Positions 1 through 5,764 are shown, counted from the stretch's first letter. The stretch is 6,281 nt of DNA from Cyanobacteria bacterium UBA5018 (GCA_002396505.1 DGYA01000056.1:627-6907), one strand, 5' to 3'. Made by a program: numbers and translations. Notes: generated by a model not told the origin, from the letters alone.

Positions 1-1439
1 AGCAGCAGCAGGGCCACCAGTGGCAGGGCCAGGGTTGCGGCGATACCTCCCCTGCTTTGGCTCCGGTGTTTGGGGGTGATGCGGAAGGCCTGGATGCGGC
101 CCAAGAGGCTGGCCAGCACCGTGGCGGCCAGGGGAGCGGCCAGGCTCCAACCGGGTAGGTCGGCCAGCAGGGCATGGCGACTGCCGCGGTTCAGCCAGCC
201 CGTGCTCAGCAGCAGCGCGGCCCAGAGCGGCAGCAGCAGCCCCAGCACCGCCCCATCGCTGAGCTGGATCGGCGTCACCCCCAGCAGGCCGATGCTCAGG
301 GGCATCAGCAGCAGGAGCAGCCGCGGCACGGTGTTGAACCAGTGCAGCGCTCCCTCCAGATAGGCCAGCCGTTGACCCCAGCCCAGCCCCCGCAGCCGCA
401 GCGGCCCCTGGCGCAGCCGCAGGGCCTGCAGGGTGCCGGCGGCCCAGCGCTGCCGCTGGCGCACGAAATCGAGCATGGATTCAGCCGCCAGGCCGGCGCT
501 GAGCTTCTCGCCCAGGTAGCGCAGCTGCCAGCCCCGGGCCGCCAGGACCATGCCGGTAACCAGGTCTTCCGAGACGGCCTGCTCCACAAAGCCGCCGATC
601 TGGTTGAGGGCTGAGCGGCGCACCACAAAGCTGGTGCCGGCGCACACCACAGCCCCCCAGGCGCTGCGCACCGGCTCGATCCAGCGGTAGAAGCTCTCCT
701 CATCCGGCAGCAACCAGGCCTCCAGGCCAAGGTTGCGCATCACCGGATCGGCATTGAAACAATGCTGGGGCGTCTGCACCAGCGCCACCTGGGGCTCCAG
801 CAGCAGGCCGATGGTGCGCTCGAGAAAGTGCTGCTGAGGCACGAAATCGGCATCGAACACCGCCACCAGCTCCCCCTGGCCCAGGGCCAGGCCGGCGTTG
901 AGATTGCCGGCCTTGGCATGGAGCCGCTGGGGTCGGTGGTAGTAGCGGCAGCCGTAGGCCGCGGCCAGGGCAGCCACCTCCGGCCGGCCGACGTCATCCA
1001 GCACCCAAAGGGTGCGCTGCTGGTAATGAAGGCTGCTGCAGCCCAGCAGGCACCGCTCCAGCACCGGCAGCGGTTCGCCGCAGGTGGGGATCAGCACATC
1101 CACCCAGGGGCGCCAGCTGCTTGCCTGCCAGCGGGCCTGGGCCCCATCGGCTTCGACGCGGCCATCGCTGAAGCGGCGCCAGGCCAGCAGTAACGGCAGG
1201 AGGCCGCTGAGCAGCAGCCAGCCCTCCGCCAGCAGCAGCAGCACGCTCAGACTGGCCGCCAGGGGTGTCGTGAGGTTGAGACTGGCGCTCACCCGCCAGT
1301 GCAGGTAGCGCAGGCTGAACAGGCTCAGCAGCAGCAACAGGCTGCGGCGCATCCACAGGGGCCGGCTCGCCTCCTGGCGGCGGCTGAGCCACAGGGGCCA
1401 GAGCAGCGCCAGCCACGGGAGCAGCAGCTCCGCAGTCAT
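1..1439 (-). CDS. Membrane GT2 glycosyltransferase, cellulose synthase (BcsA)-like, 3' end outside window
   Basis: The reading frame is open from the ATG at 1437-1439 to base 1 (479 complete codons, C-terminus missing). Hydrophobic stretches at about residues 4-18, 33-47 and 60-86 precede a cytoplasmic GT-A domain. Its motifs appear in order: DVLIPTCGEP (114-123), LDD (147-149), the metal-binding DAD in VFDADF (196-198), GTSFVVRR (268-275), the catalytic-base SED (290-292) and QRQRW (328-332). The segment FRITPK (452-457) resembles the FxVTxK gating-loop element of cellulose synthases. More membrane segments lie at about 373-390, 397-413, 431-448 and 465-479. By family this is a processive beta-glycan synthase of the inner membrane using a UDP-sugar. 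Whether the product is cellulose cannot be told, because any PilZ domain lies beyond the window. Its start overlaps the stop of the upstream dusB-like gene as ATGA, which implies translational coupling. Confidence 0.88.
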   Translation of the reverse strand, partial: MTAELLLPWLALLWPLWLSRRQEASRPLWMRRSLLLLLSLFSLRYLHWRVSASLNLTTPLAASLSVLLLLAEGWLLLSGLLPLLLAWRRFSDGRVEADGAQARWQASSWRPWVDVLIPTCGEPLPVLERCLLGCSSLHYQQRTLWVLDDVGRPEVAALAAAYGCRYYHRPQRLHAKAGNLNAGLALGQGELVAVFDADFVPQQHFLERTIGLLLEPQVALVQTPQHCFNADPVMRNLGLEAWLLPDEESFYRWIEPVRSAWGAVVCAGTSFVVRRSALNQIGGFVEQAVSEDLVTGMVLAARGWQLRYLGEKLSAGLAAESMLDFVRQRQRWAAGTLQALRLRQGPLRLRGLGWGQRLAYLEGALHWFNTVPRLLLLLMPLSIGLLGVTPIQLSDGAVLGLLLPLWAALLLSTGWLNRGSRHALLADLPGWSLAAPLAATVLASLLGRIQAFRITPKHRSQSRGGIAATLALPLVALLL

Positions 1440-2578
1440 CCCAGCTGCGCTGCGGCGGTTGACAGCAACGCCAGGGCTTTGGCTGGGGTGGGCGCGCGCA
1501 TCAGGGCATGGCGCAGCTGGGGGGCACCGACGAAGCCATTGCAGGTCCAGCCCATGTGCTTGCGGGCAATCAGCAGGCCGTGGTCGCCTTTGGCCGCCAC
1601 CAGGGCCTGCAGCTGCTCGGCCGCCAGGGCCAGCTTCGCGGCGGGGCCGGGCGTGGGCGGAATCGGTTGGCCGGCCAGGGCCGCATCGAGCTGGCCCACC
1701 AGCCAGGGGGCGCCCATGGTGCCGCGGCCCACCATCACCCCATCGGCGCCGGTGATCGCCAGGCAGCGCAGAGCGTCCTCCGGGGTGTGGATGTCTCCGT
1801 TGGCGATCACCGGAATCGTGAGCGCTTGCTTCACCGCAGCGATGGCGGCCCAGTCGGCGCTGCCCTTGAAGCCCTGCTCGCGGGTGCGGCCGTGCAGGGT
1901 GAGCAGCTGGGCGCCTGCAGCCTCCAGCCGGCGGCACCAGTCGCTGGCTGACTCCTCGGGTGCCCCGCACCAGCCCAGGCGCGTCTTCACGGTCACGGGG
2001 ATGCCCACGGCGGCTGCCACGGTGTCGACGATCCGGGCCGCCAGCTCGGGGTCGCGGATCAGGCCACTGCCGCCACCTTTGCTGGCGATCTTCTTCACCG
2101 GGCAGCCCATGTTGATGTCGATCAGAAAGGCGCCGGCGGCTTCGGCACGCTTGGCCGCCTCGGCCATGGCGGCGGGGCGGTGATCGAACAGCTGGACGCC
2201 GATCGGGCCGGCTTCGTCCCCGAGCTCCGCCACTTTTTGCAGCCCAAAGCCCAGTTCCAAGCTGGTGGCATTCACCATCTCGGTGAACAGCAGGGCATCG
2301 GGCGCCCAGCGCCGCACCAGGCCCCGGAAGATGCGATCGCTCACCCCCGCCAGTGGCGATTGCAGCACCCGGCAGCGCAGTTGACGGCTGCTGCCATTGC
2401 CCGCCAACCGCAGCGGTTGGGGAAAGGCGCTGGTGGGCTGGGCTTGCTGGGGCAAGGGCGGCGGGGGCAATGGCAAGGGCAAGGGGGCGAGGGCGGCAGT
2501 GATAGATGGGGGCCGATACCTGAGTGTCCTCCAGGCAACGGCGCTGGTGGGCGGAGCTGGCCTGGGCAAGGGCGCCAT
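1436..2578 (-). CDS. dusB: tRNA-dihydrouridine synthase, DusB/NifR3 type
   Basis: This 380-residue flavoprotein is predicted to reduce uridine to 5,6-dihydrouridine in the tRNA D-loop using FMN and NADPH. TIM-barrel motifs in order are SPLAGVSDRIFR (74-85), TEMVNA (99-104), GVQLFDHRP (127-135), DINMGCP (154-160, catalytic Cys159), VKTRLGW (197-203), HGRTREQGFKG (219-229), IANGD (238-242) and GRGTMGAPW (264-272). The C-terminal helical domain contains KHMGWTCNGF. I chose the ATG at 2576-2578. The frame stays open for another 170 codons upstream, but that part is antisense to the DUF1823 gene and Gly/Ser/Arg-rich without domain character. The first roughly 65 residues are proline-rich and unlike a Dus core, and no clear Shine-Dalgarno precedes the ATG, so the true start may be further downstream. 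The family assignment is secure; DusB rather than another Dus rests on the DINMGCP and HGRTR contexts. Confidence 0.93.
   Translation of the reverse strand: MAPLPRPAPPTSAVAWRTLRYRPPSITAALAPLPLPLPPPPLPQQAQPTSAFPQPLRLAGNGSSRQLRCRVLQSPLAGVSDRIFRGLVRRWAPDALLFTEMVNATSLELGFGLQKVAELGDEAGPIGVQLFDHRPAAMAEAAKRAEAAGAFLIDINMGCPVKKIASKGGGSGLIRDPELAARIVDTVAAAVGIPVTVKTRLGWCGAPEESASDWCRRLEAAGAQLLTLHGRTREQGFKGSADWAAIAAVKQALTIPVIANGDIHTPEDALRCLAITGADGVMVGRGTMGAPWLVGQLDAALAGQPIPPTPGPAAKLALAAEQLQALVAAKGDHGLLIARKHMGWTCNGFVGAPQLRHALMRAPTPAKALALLSTAAAQLG
2333..2340. repeat. HIP1 octamer GCGATCGC, copy 1
   Basis: Perfect cyanobacterial highly iterated palindrome within the dusB-like gene. It supports a cyanobacterial origin. 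Confidence 0.9.
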
Positions 2579-2635
2579 GGGTTGATGCGGAGCTGCCAGT
2601 GAGGCGATCGGGGGAGCTACGAATCGCCCGGCGCG
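2579..2635. promoter_or_regulatory. 57-bp gap between divergent genes
   Basis: This gap separates the dusB-like start on the minus strand from the DUF1823 start on the plus strand, so promoters for both genes should lie here or inside the opposite gene. I see no convincing -10/-35 pair and no strong Shine-Dalgarno for either gene. The label is based on position only. Confidence 0.3.
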
Positions 2636-3295
2636 ATGATCCGTAGATGGCACCACTCCAGCCCCCCACTCCCCTTGCCCGCCGCCGCCACTACTGATTC
2701 CCACCCCCTGAGCCGGGCGCTGCTGGAGGCGGTGTTGGTCGATCGGCTCAGCGATCGCTTCGTGTGTGAGCTGGTGTGGACAAGGCTGGGCTATCGGCCC
2801 GCTAATCCCGCAACTCCCGCTACTCCCGTAACTGGTTCGCCCGTTACTACGCCCGCGACTACCGATAGTTCGCCAGCTACTAGTTCGCCCGCGCCGGAAG
2901 AAGCGCTGAAGCCGGATCCCTCTGCCCCCAAGGCAGCAGTGGTGTTGCCGGCCGTATCTGTCCCCTGGACCGCGGGTCCCGCAACGCCTGCCGATTGGGC
3001 CGAGGCCTTTCCGGTGGCCCCCGAGCTGATCGCCACGAGACCCGCCAGCGTGCGGCTCACCCGCTCGATTGCCGCCGAGCACAAGCAACTTTTAAAGCAG
3101 CAATTGGGTTTTGCCGGCTATCGCATCGGCGAGCTCTATCCCCGCCGCACCCGCCGGGCCACCGCCGTGAACTGGCTGCTGGCTCAGCTGGCCGAACTGG
3201 GCGAGCCCCTGCCGGAGCTGGGGCCCCTGCCGCCTTTGTTGGAGCCGCCGGCCGATCCGGTGCAGGGGCATCCCGGTGACCTGGCGGTGGGCTGA
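2636..3295 (+). CDS. DUF1823 family protein with a Thr/Pro/Ser/Ala-rich linker
   Basis: This 219-residue protein is of unknown biochemical role. Residues 25-54 (SRALLEAVLVDRLSD...ELVWTRLGYR) and 127-183 (VAPELIATRPASVRLTRSI, KQLLKQQLGFAGYRIGE, PRRTRRATAVNWLLAQL) look like the two conserved blocks of DUF1823, which I recall as a family of roughly 150 residues. No signal peptide or membrane segment is visible. Residues 55-108 are low-complexity, dominated by Pro, Thr, Ser and Ala, and appear to be an expansion between the two blocks; this explains the extra length. The C-terminal tail (187-219) is also proline-rich. The gene diverges from dusB. The ATG at 2636 is the first in the frame and gives residues 1-24, which are poorly conserved in character, so a later start is possible. 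The family call is from memory of its motifs. Confidence 0.8.
   Translation: MIRRWHHSSPPLPLPAAATTDSHPLSRALLEAVLVDRLSDRFVCELVWTRLGYRPANPATPATPVTGSPVTTPATTDSSPATSSPAPEEALKPDPSAPKAAVVLPAVSVPWTAGPATPADWAEAFPVAPELIATRPASVRLTRSIAAEHKQLLKQQLGFAGYRIGELYPRRTRRATAVNWLLAQLAELGEPLPELGPLPPLLEPPADPVQGHPGDLAVG
2751..2758. repeat. HIP1 octamer GCGATCGC, copy 2
   Basis: Perfect HIP1 palindrome inside the first conserved block of the DUF1823 gene. Confidence 0.9.
2798..2895 (+). repeat. Imperfect repeats encoding the Pro/Thr/Ser linker of the DUF1823 protein
   Basis: The 15-mers GTTCGCCCGTTACTA (2835-2849) and GTTCGCCAGCTACTA (2868-2882) differ at two positions. A third GTTCGCC copy starts at 2883, and variants of CACTCCCG or TACTCCCG precede them. 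Codons here often end in T or A (ACT, GTT, AGT, GCT, GTA), unlike the strongly C/G-ending codons on both sides. The pattern suggests expansion by slippage or insertion of short repeat units in frame. Confidence 0.6.
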
Positions 3296-3363
3296 GGGGG
3301 GAATCTGATTAGCCGTTTCAGCTGCCAGTGCTCTTCTTGCTCCAGCAACACCGTTCCCTAGGA

Positions 3364-3369
3364 TATAAG
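3364..3369 (+). promoter_or_regulatory. Possible -10 element (TATAAG) before the DUF1828 unit
   Basis: TATAAG lies in a locally AT-richer spot about 30 bp before the first surviving codon of the upstream remnant. No well-spaced -35 box is visible (the nearest, TTGCTC at 3337-3342, is 21 bp away), so this is only a candidate. Confidence 0.2.
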
Positions 3370-3380
3370 TGGTGGATTAG

Positions 3381-3548
3381 CGCAGCAGCCGTGCCCTGAG
3401 CAATGCCGAATTTGATGCCATCCTGACCGATTGCACGAAGCGAATTGATGTAGATATCGTTTGGCAACAGTTTTGTCAAGAAGCTAAGATTGAATACCAA
3501 GGTCGAATGCATCCACCACCACCCGTCCAAGGAGACCTGTTTCTATGA
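3381..3548 (+). pseudogene. Remnant of the partner gene upstream of DUF1828-DUF1829, no usable start
   Basis: A plus-strand frame follows an in-frame TAG at 3378-3380 and ends at TGA 3546-3548, overlapping the next gene's ATG at 3545 as ATGA. It has no ATG or GTG before a late Met. The most natural start is CTG 3396, giving 50 residues beginning (M)SNAEFDAILTDCTKRID and ending with HPPPPVQGDLFL. The N-terminal part (to about KRIDVDI) and the tail (VWQQFCQEAKI onwards) both look like real protein and may be the two ends of a longer protein joined by an internal deletion. I recall such termini in uncharacterised proteins of roughly 160 residues encoded next to similar genes, but cannot confirm this. 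The tight overlap and the strong ribosome site inside its 3' end argue that it was the first gene of a two-gene unit. No function is proposed. Confidence 0.5.
3529..3534 (+). promoter_or_regulatory. Ribosome binding site AAGGAG for the DUF1828 gene
   Basis: AAGGAG ends 10 nt before the ATG at 3545. It is among the strongest Shine-Dalgarno matches in the window and fixes the start of the DUF1828 gene, which otherwise begins in a short 50-codon frame. Confidence 0.75.
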
Positions 3549-3687
3549 GTACTTCGCTTGACGCCACTGCCGCAGAGCTGTGCGGCGCGATCAGGGGCGG
3601 CCTGGGGCCGATGTTTGAGTGCTCTGAAAACGGTGCTTATGTACGCGTGCGCACTCCTTATCTGTACCCGGATGGTGATTTCATTGA

Positions 3688-3700
3688 TCTTTTTTAAAGA
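3688..3700 (+). other. T6-A3 tract where the DUF1828 frame breaks
   Basis: TCTTTTTTAAAGA contains the six-T run (3690-3695) across which the coding frame changes by -1. In the first frame the codons are GAT CTT TTT TAA. Phe-tRNA could re-pair on UUU one base back, but this is not a canonical X XXY YYZ heptamer. A 6-bp hairpin (GTTTCA 3724-3729 with TGAAAC 3738-3743) lies 28 nt downstream, too far for classical stimulation. Slippage of RNA polymerase, a lost T, or a sequencing error are all possible. Confidence 0.6.
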
Positions 3701-3779
3701 CTGTCAATCAAACAACCACAACAGTTTCAGACTTGGGTGAAACCATTCGCTGGTTGAACTCCAACACGCTTTCCGTCAA

Positions 3780-3787
3780 GCGATCGC
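3780..3787. repeat. HIP1 octamer GCGATCGC, copy 3
   Basis: Perfect HIP1 palindrome inside the DUF1828-DUF1829 gene. Its presence in a gene with otherwise different composition suggests the gene was resident in, or came from, a HIP1-bearing cyanobacterium. Confidence 0.9.
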
Positions 3788-4709
3788 CGAAGCAGGCTGC
3801 CTTGATCAGCCACATCTCGCAGACCCATGGGGTTGAGTTTTTCCTGGGCATGCTGAAGGCGCGCTCCCATGATTCAGCGGGATTGGCTGACGCAGTCACC
3901 CGTGTGGCTCAGGCGGCGTTGCGGGTTTCCGATCTTATTTTTACATCAAGATTGCGAGCTGTTGAGTCTGTGTCTGACGAAGTCGCAGATTTTCTTGAGG
4001 AGCTAAATTTGCAATTTGAGCGCAACAAAAGATTGACTGGTCGCTCTGGTAAAAACTGGAAGATCGATTTTTTTGTGAGCGCCCCGGAAAAGAGTTCCTT
4101 GGTTTCGGTTCTTTCTTCCGGCAGCCGCTCTGCGGCTCAGCAGATCACCAAAAGCGTCATCGCCTGTTGGTACGACCTTAGCCAATACGAGCTCTCGCCT
4201 GAGCCGATATCGTTCATCTCCTTGATTGATGATTCTGCAGATGTATGGTCTGTTGAAGATTTTAATTTGGTGGAATTTATCTCCAATGTGGCACGCTGGT
4301 CTACACCGGAAACCCTTGGTCAGCTGCTAAGAGCGTGACTGTATTGGCCGGAGCAGCGAAGTCTCAGGCCCGGCTGCCAGTCTTAGTTGCATCACGGCTG
4401 GCAAAATTCATTGGCGGCACATGATGCTAAATTAAACTAGTAGGAGCCGTTGGAGGGCCTATGAAGATAATAGCTACTGTGCTATACTGTAAATAACTTT
4501 TATAATGCGAAATATCTGTTATTTTTGTGTGAAGTTTAGCTATTCGATGCTACCACTTGGCCTCAGTGATGGCGAGGTTTCACAATTGCAGGGCATCGCC
4601 TATTCTCGCTGCGTACCACATTCGATCGTGTAGCACGCCCGGATCGCACTGGCCTGTGGTGCGGGCGAAACCAACCCCTCGGTCCCAATCGAATTGGCCC
4701 TGGGCATTA

Positions 4710-4778
4710 CCGCGCTTCCTGGCTGCGGTGAAAGGGATCTCCAAAACCACTGTTCACCACTGGCTGCAGACCTTCTAG
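4710..4778 (+). pseudogene. Short helix-turn-helix-like fragment, possible transposase or regulator remnant
   Basis: The plus frame ending at TAG 4776-4778 reads LPRFLAAVKGISKTTVHHWLQTF. The GISKTTVHHWLQ part resembles the recognition segment of helix-turn-helix DNA-binding domains such as those of transposases. Upstream residues in this frame have no domain character, while another frame gives VPIELALGITALP just before, so a frameshifted remnant is possible. The match is short and could be chance. Confidence 0.2.
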
Positions 4779-4829
4779 TGCAGCCGCACCGGCAGCCTTC
4801 GTTCAAGCTCTCCAACGGCCCCTTCTCTC

Positions 4830-4946
4830 CTAGGACAGCAGTACCAGGTGGCGCGGATCGAGGAAATAAGTGGGTTGACGCAGCTGGCGAATCAGCTCAT
4901 CATCGAGCCGGGAGTGGTGAATCACCGCGTGTTGGTTAGGTGACAC
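4830..4946 (-). pseudogene. C-terminal fragment of an unidentified minus-strand gene
   Basis: Read on the minus strand from GTG 4944-4946 to TAG 4830-4832, this gives 38 residues ending HSRLDDELIRQLRQPTYFLDPRHLVLLS. The segment has balanced, protein-like composition and good codon use (CTG, CGC, CTC, GAT), in contrast to the plus-strand frames here. The frame stays open further upstream but loses this character near 4940 and runs antisense to the DUF1304 gene. I do not recognise the family. It may be a gene tail left after an insertion or deletion. Confidence 0.35.
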
Positions 4947-4979
4947 CCCCGACGACTCATCTTTCCCTGACCACCCAAT

Positions 4980-5402
4980 ATGCAAGAGTATGACTGCAAA
5001 TCTAACGAGGCCTCTCAGGTGCGATTATTCATCCTTTCGGTAGCAATGCTTCATGCCATTTTCATGGTGTGTGAATTATATCCATGGGAGAATCCTATCC
5101 TTCTTAAGGTCGTCAGCAAAAAACTGCCGGAAAGTGAGAAATTTACGTCTTCTCAAAGAAATCTAATAGCAACAATAGTACACAATGCTGGTATCTACAA
5201 TTTTATCATTGCTGGCGGACTCGCATGGGCTGCTTTTTCCAGCAATGTTTCAATCGCAGTGGGAGTGTCGCAGGTACTACTCATTGGCGCTGGTGTTGCC
5301 GGTATCTTTGGCACGTTAACGCTCAAATCCCCGTTGACTATCATCCAGGCTTTGGCTGGAATCGCTGGCTTTCTTCTTGTTTCATCTCGAGGACTGACAT
5401 GA
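4980..5402 (+). CDS. DUF1304 small integral membrane protein
   Basis: This 140-residue protein has four predicted membrane segments at about residues 14-33, 66-86, 92-111 and 117-135. Family signatures are LHAIFMVCELYPW (24-36, the HxxFMxxExxxW pattern), HNAGIYNFIIAGGLAWA (68-84, matching NQGxYNxFLAAGLxW), GAGVAGIFGTLTL (103-115) and the following IQALAGIAGFLL. DUF1304 proteins are usually about 120 residues, sit in the cytoplasmic membrane and have no established function. The ATG at 4980 lacks a ribosome site, whereas GTG 5019 has GAGG eight bases upstream and gives a 127-residue protein closer to the family length; I consider it the likelier start. The gene is AT-richer than the left half of the window and uses codons such as ATA, TTA and AGA, which suggests transfer. 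It appears intact and stands alone among remnants. Confidence 0.85.
   Translation: MQEYDCKSNEASQVRLFILSVAMLHAIFMVCELYPWENPILLKVVSKKLPESEKFTSSQRNLIATIVHNAGIYNFIIAGGLAWAAFSSNVSIAVGVSQVLLIGAGVAGIFGTLTLKSPLTIIQALAGIAGFLLVSSRGLT
5007..5010 (+). promoter_or_regulatory. Ribosome binding site GAGG supporting a GTG start at 5019
   Basis: GAGG with an 8-nt gap to GTG 5019-5021. It favours a 127-residue DUF1304 protein over the 140-residue form from ATG 4980. Confidence 0.5.
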
Positions 5403-5415
5403 CATTTCAAGTGAA

Positions 5416-5432
5416 ACAGGCCGAAAGCCTGT
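5416..5432. repeat. 6-bp hairpin after the DUF1304 gene
   Basis: ACAGGC (5416-5421) pairs perfectly with GCCTGT (5427-5432) around a 5-nt loop, 13 bp after the DUF1304 stop codon. No T run follows, so it is not a standard terminator, though it may mark the 3' end of the transcript. Confidence 0.4.
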
Positions 5433-5517
5433 GCTAGGTGGTTTCTGGAAAAACCAGCCCCACATGCCAAAGCCTGCGGAGCTGATCGTGGTGGTCGCAA
5501 TAGTTAACCTGCCCGAA

Positions 5518-5540
5518 AGGCCGGAGGTGCGCTCCGGCCT
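5518..5540. repeat. Perfect 9-bp hairpin inside the antitoxin remnant
   Basis: AGGCCGGAG (5518-5526) is exactly complementary to CTCCGGCCT (5532-5540), with a 5-nt loop. It lies in codons for PERPEVRSGL of the UPF0175 remnant, about 55 nt after the ATG. Confidence 0.7.
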
Positions 5541-5582
5541 GGCGCTCTCCCTTATTCGCGCCGGATCCATCTCCGTGGCCAG

Positions 5583-5601
5583 GCCCGCCCAGGTGGCGGG
5601 C
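5583..5601. repeat. Perfect 7-bp hairpin inside the antitoxin remnant
   Basis: GCCCGCC (5583-5589) pairs with GGCGGGC (5595-5601) around a 5-nt loop, in codons for ARPAQVAG. It is the second GC hairpin in 84 bp. Confidence 0.6.
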
Positions 5602-5764
5602 TTTGCCCTGCCCAGTTTCCTTGAGATCCTCGCCTTCCTGAAGATCCACGATGCGGGCACCTTGATTGACCTTGTCCAGATTGGCCATTTAGATCTGCTG
5701 CACCAGGTGTTCGGCGCCGTGGTCCTCACGTCTGTCGTTGCCGATGAGATCGGCATCTATATCT

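Larger units (their letters stand above)
3545..4338 (+). pseudogene. DUF1828-DUF1829 domain protein with a -1 frame break
   Basis: The first frame (3545-3697, 50 residues) starts MSTSLDATAAELCGAI and reaches YVRVRTPYLYPDGDFIDLF before TAA at 3695-3697. The frame one base back continues without interruption as LKTVNQ...TVSDLGETIRWLNSN and runs to TGA 4336-4338. Joined, this is a protein of about 264 residues. The RVRTPYLYPDGD followed by SDLGET pattern is typical of DUF1828 (about residues 1-130). The C-terminal half (GRSGKNWKIDFFVS, ACWYDLSQ, PISFISLIDDSADVW) fits DUF1829, the domain usually attached to it. Both domains are of unknown function. The break is at CTTTTTTAAAG: one more T, or a -1 slip on UUU before the stop, restores the protein. 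The rest shows no other damage, so the break is recent, bypassed, or a sequencing error. Codon use is less GC-biased than in dusB. Confidence 0.72.
4339..4979. other. 641-bp stretch without a convincing intact gene
   Basis: The stretch has three parts. The first, 4347-4403, holds weak alternative stems (GCCGG with CCGGC 4370-4374; TGCCAG 4375-4380 with CTGGCA 4398-4403) without a T run. The second, about 4420-4545, is AT-rich, with TATACT (4483-4488) and TATAAT (4501-4506) but no matched -35 box. It also has an 11-codon reading frame at 4461-4496 (MKIIATVLYCK) behind GGAGG, which I would not call a gene. The third, about 4550-4950, returns to high GC and contains short protein-like fragments described separately. 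It reads as decayed intergenic DNA. Confidence 0.6.
5464..5649 (+). pseudogene. UPF0175-type antitoxin, C-terminus lost and fused to the toxin frame
   Basis: From ATG 5464 the frame reads MPKPAELIVVVAIVNLPERPEVRSG, then ALSLIRAGSISVARPAQVAG, then FALPSFLEILAFLKI. This is the pattern of UPF0175 antitoxins: a short beta strand, the helix LALxLxRxGxIS, then a helix-turn-helix-like AAxxAGxxxxxFLExLxxLGI. The family usually continues for about 20 more residues (IPVxDY...). Here, after KI at 5641-5646, the sequence passes straight into the toxin's first catalytic segment in the same frame. The normal tail, stop codon and toxin start are therefore missing. A GTG at 5431 would extend the N-terminus by 11 residues; the ATG has no clear ribosome site. 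Family membership is inferred from sequence pattern and the toxin next door. Confidence 0.68.

Noticed and set aside
994..1416. Minus-strand 140-codon frame overlapping the glycosyltransferase
   Set aside because: Out of frame with the GT2 motifs, low-complexity Ala/Pro/Gly content; it is a shadow of the real frame.
1299..2183. Long plus-strand frame of 294 codons opposite dusB
   Set aside because: It is Ala/Ser/Arg/Pro-rich without domain pattern, while the minus strand carries clear Dus motifs throughout.
2579..3088. Minus-strand frame extending the dusB-like gene to 550 codons
   Set aside because: It is antisense to the DUF1823 gene, Gly/Ser/Arg-rich, and lacks any domain. The open frame is explained by high GC and the repetitive linker on the other strand.
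3318..3530. Minus-strand 70-codon frame before the DUF1828 gene
   Set aside because: The plus strand here has the ATGA-coupled frame with protein character and a strong ribosome site at its end; the minus frame has neither.
3320..4380. GCTGCCAGT shared near 3320 and 4373 as possible direct repeats bordering the DUF1828 unit
   Set aside because: The 9-mer also occurs near 2591 in unrelated context, is made of common GC-rich words, and the flanks do not match.
4461..4496. 11-codon frame MKIIATVLYCK behind GGAGG, possible leader peptide
   Set aside because: Spacing to the ATG is only 4 nt, no attenuator-like stems or regulated gene follow, and such frames are common in AT-rich DNA.
5434..5756. 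Minus-strand frames opposite the toxin-antitoxin remnant
   Set aside because: The plus-strand translation matches UPF0175 and DUF3368 patterns; the minus frames show no recognisable domain.
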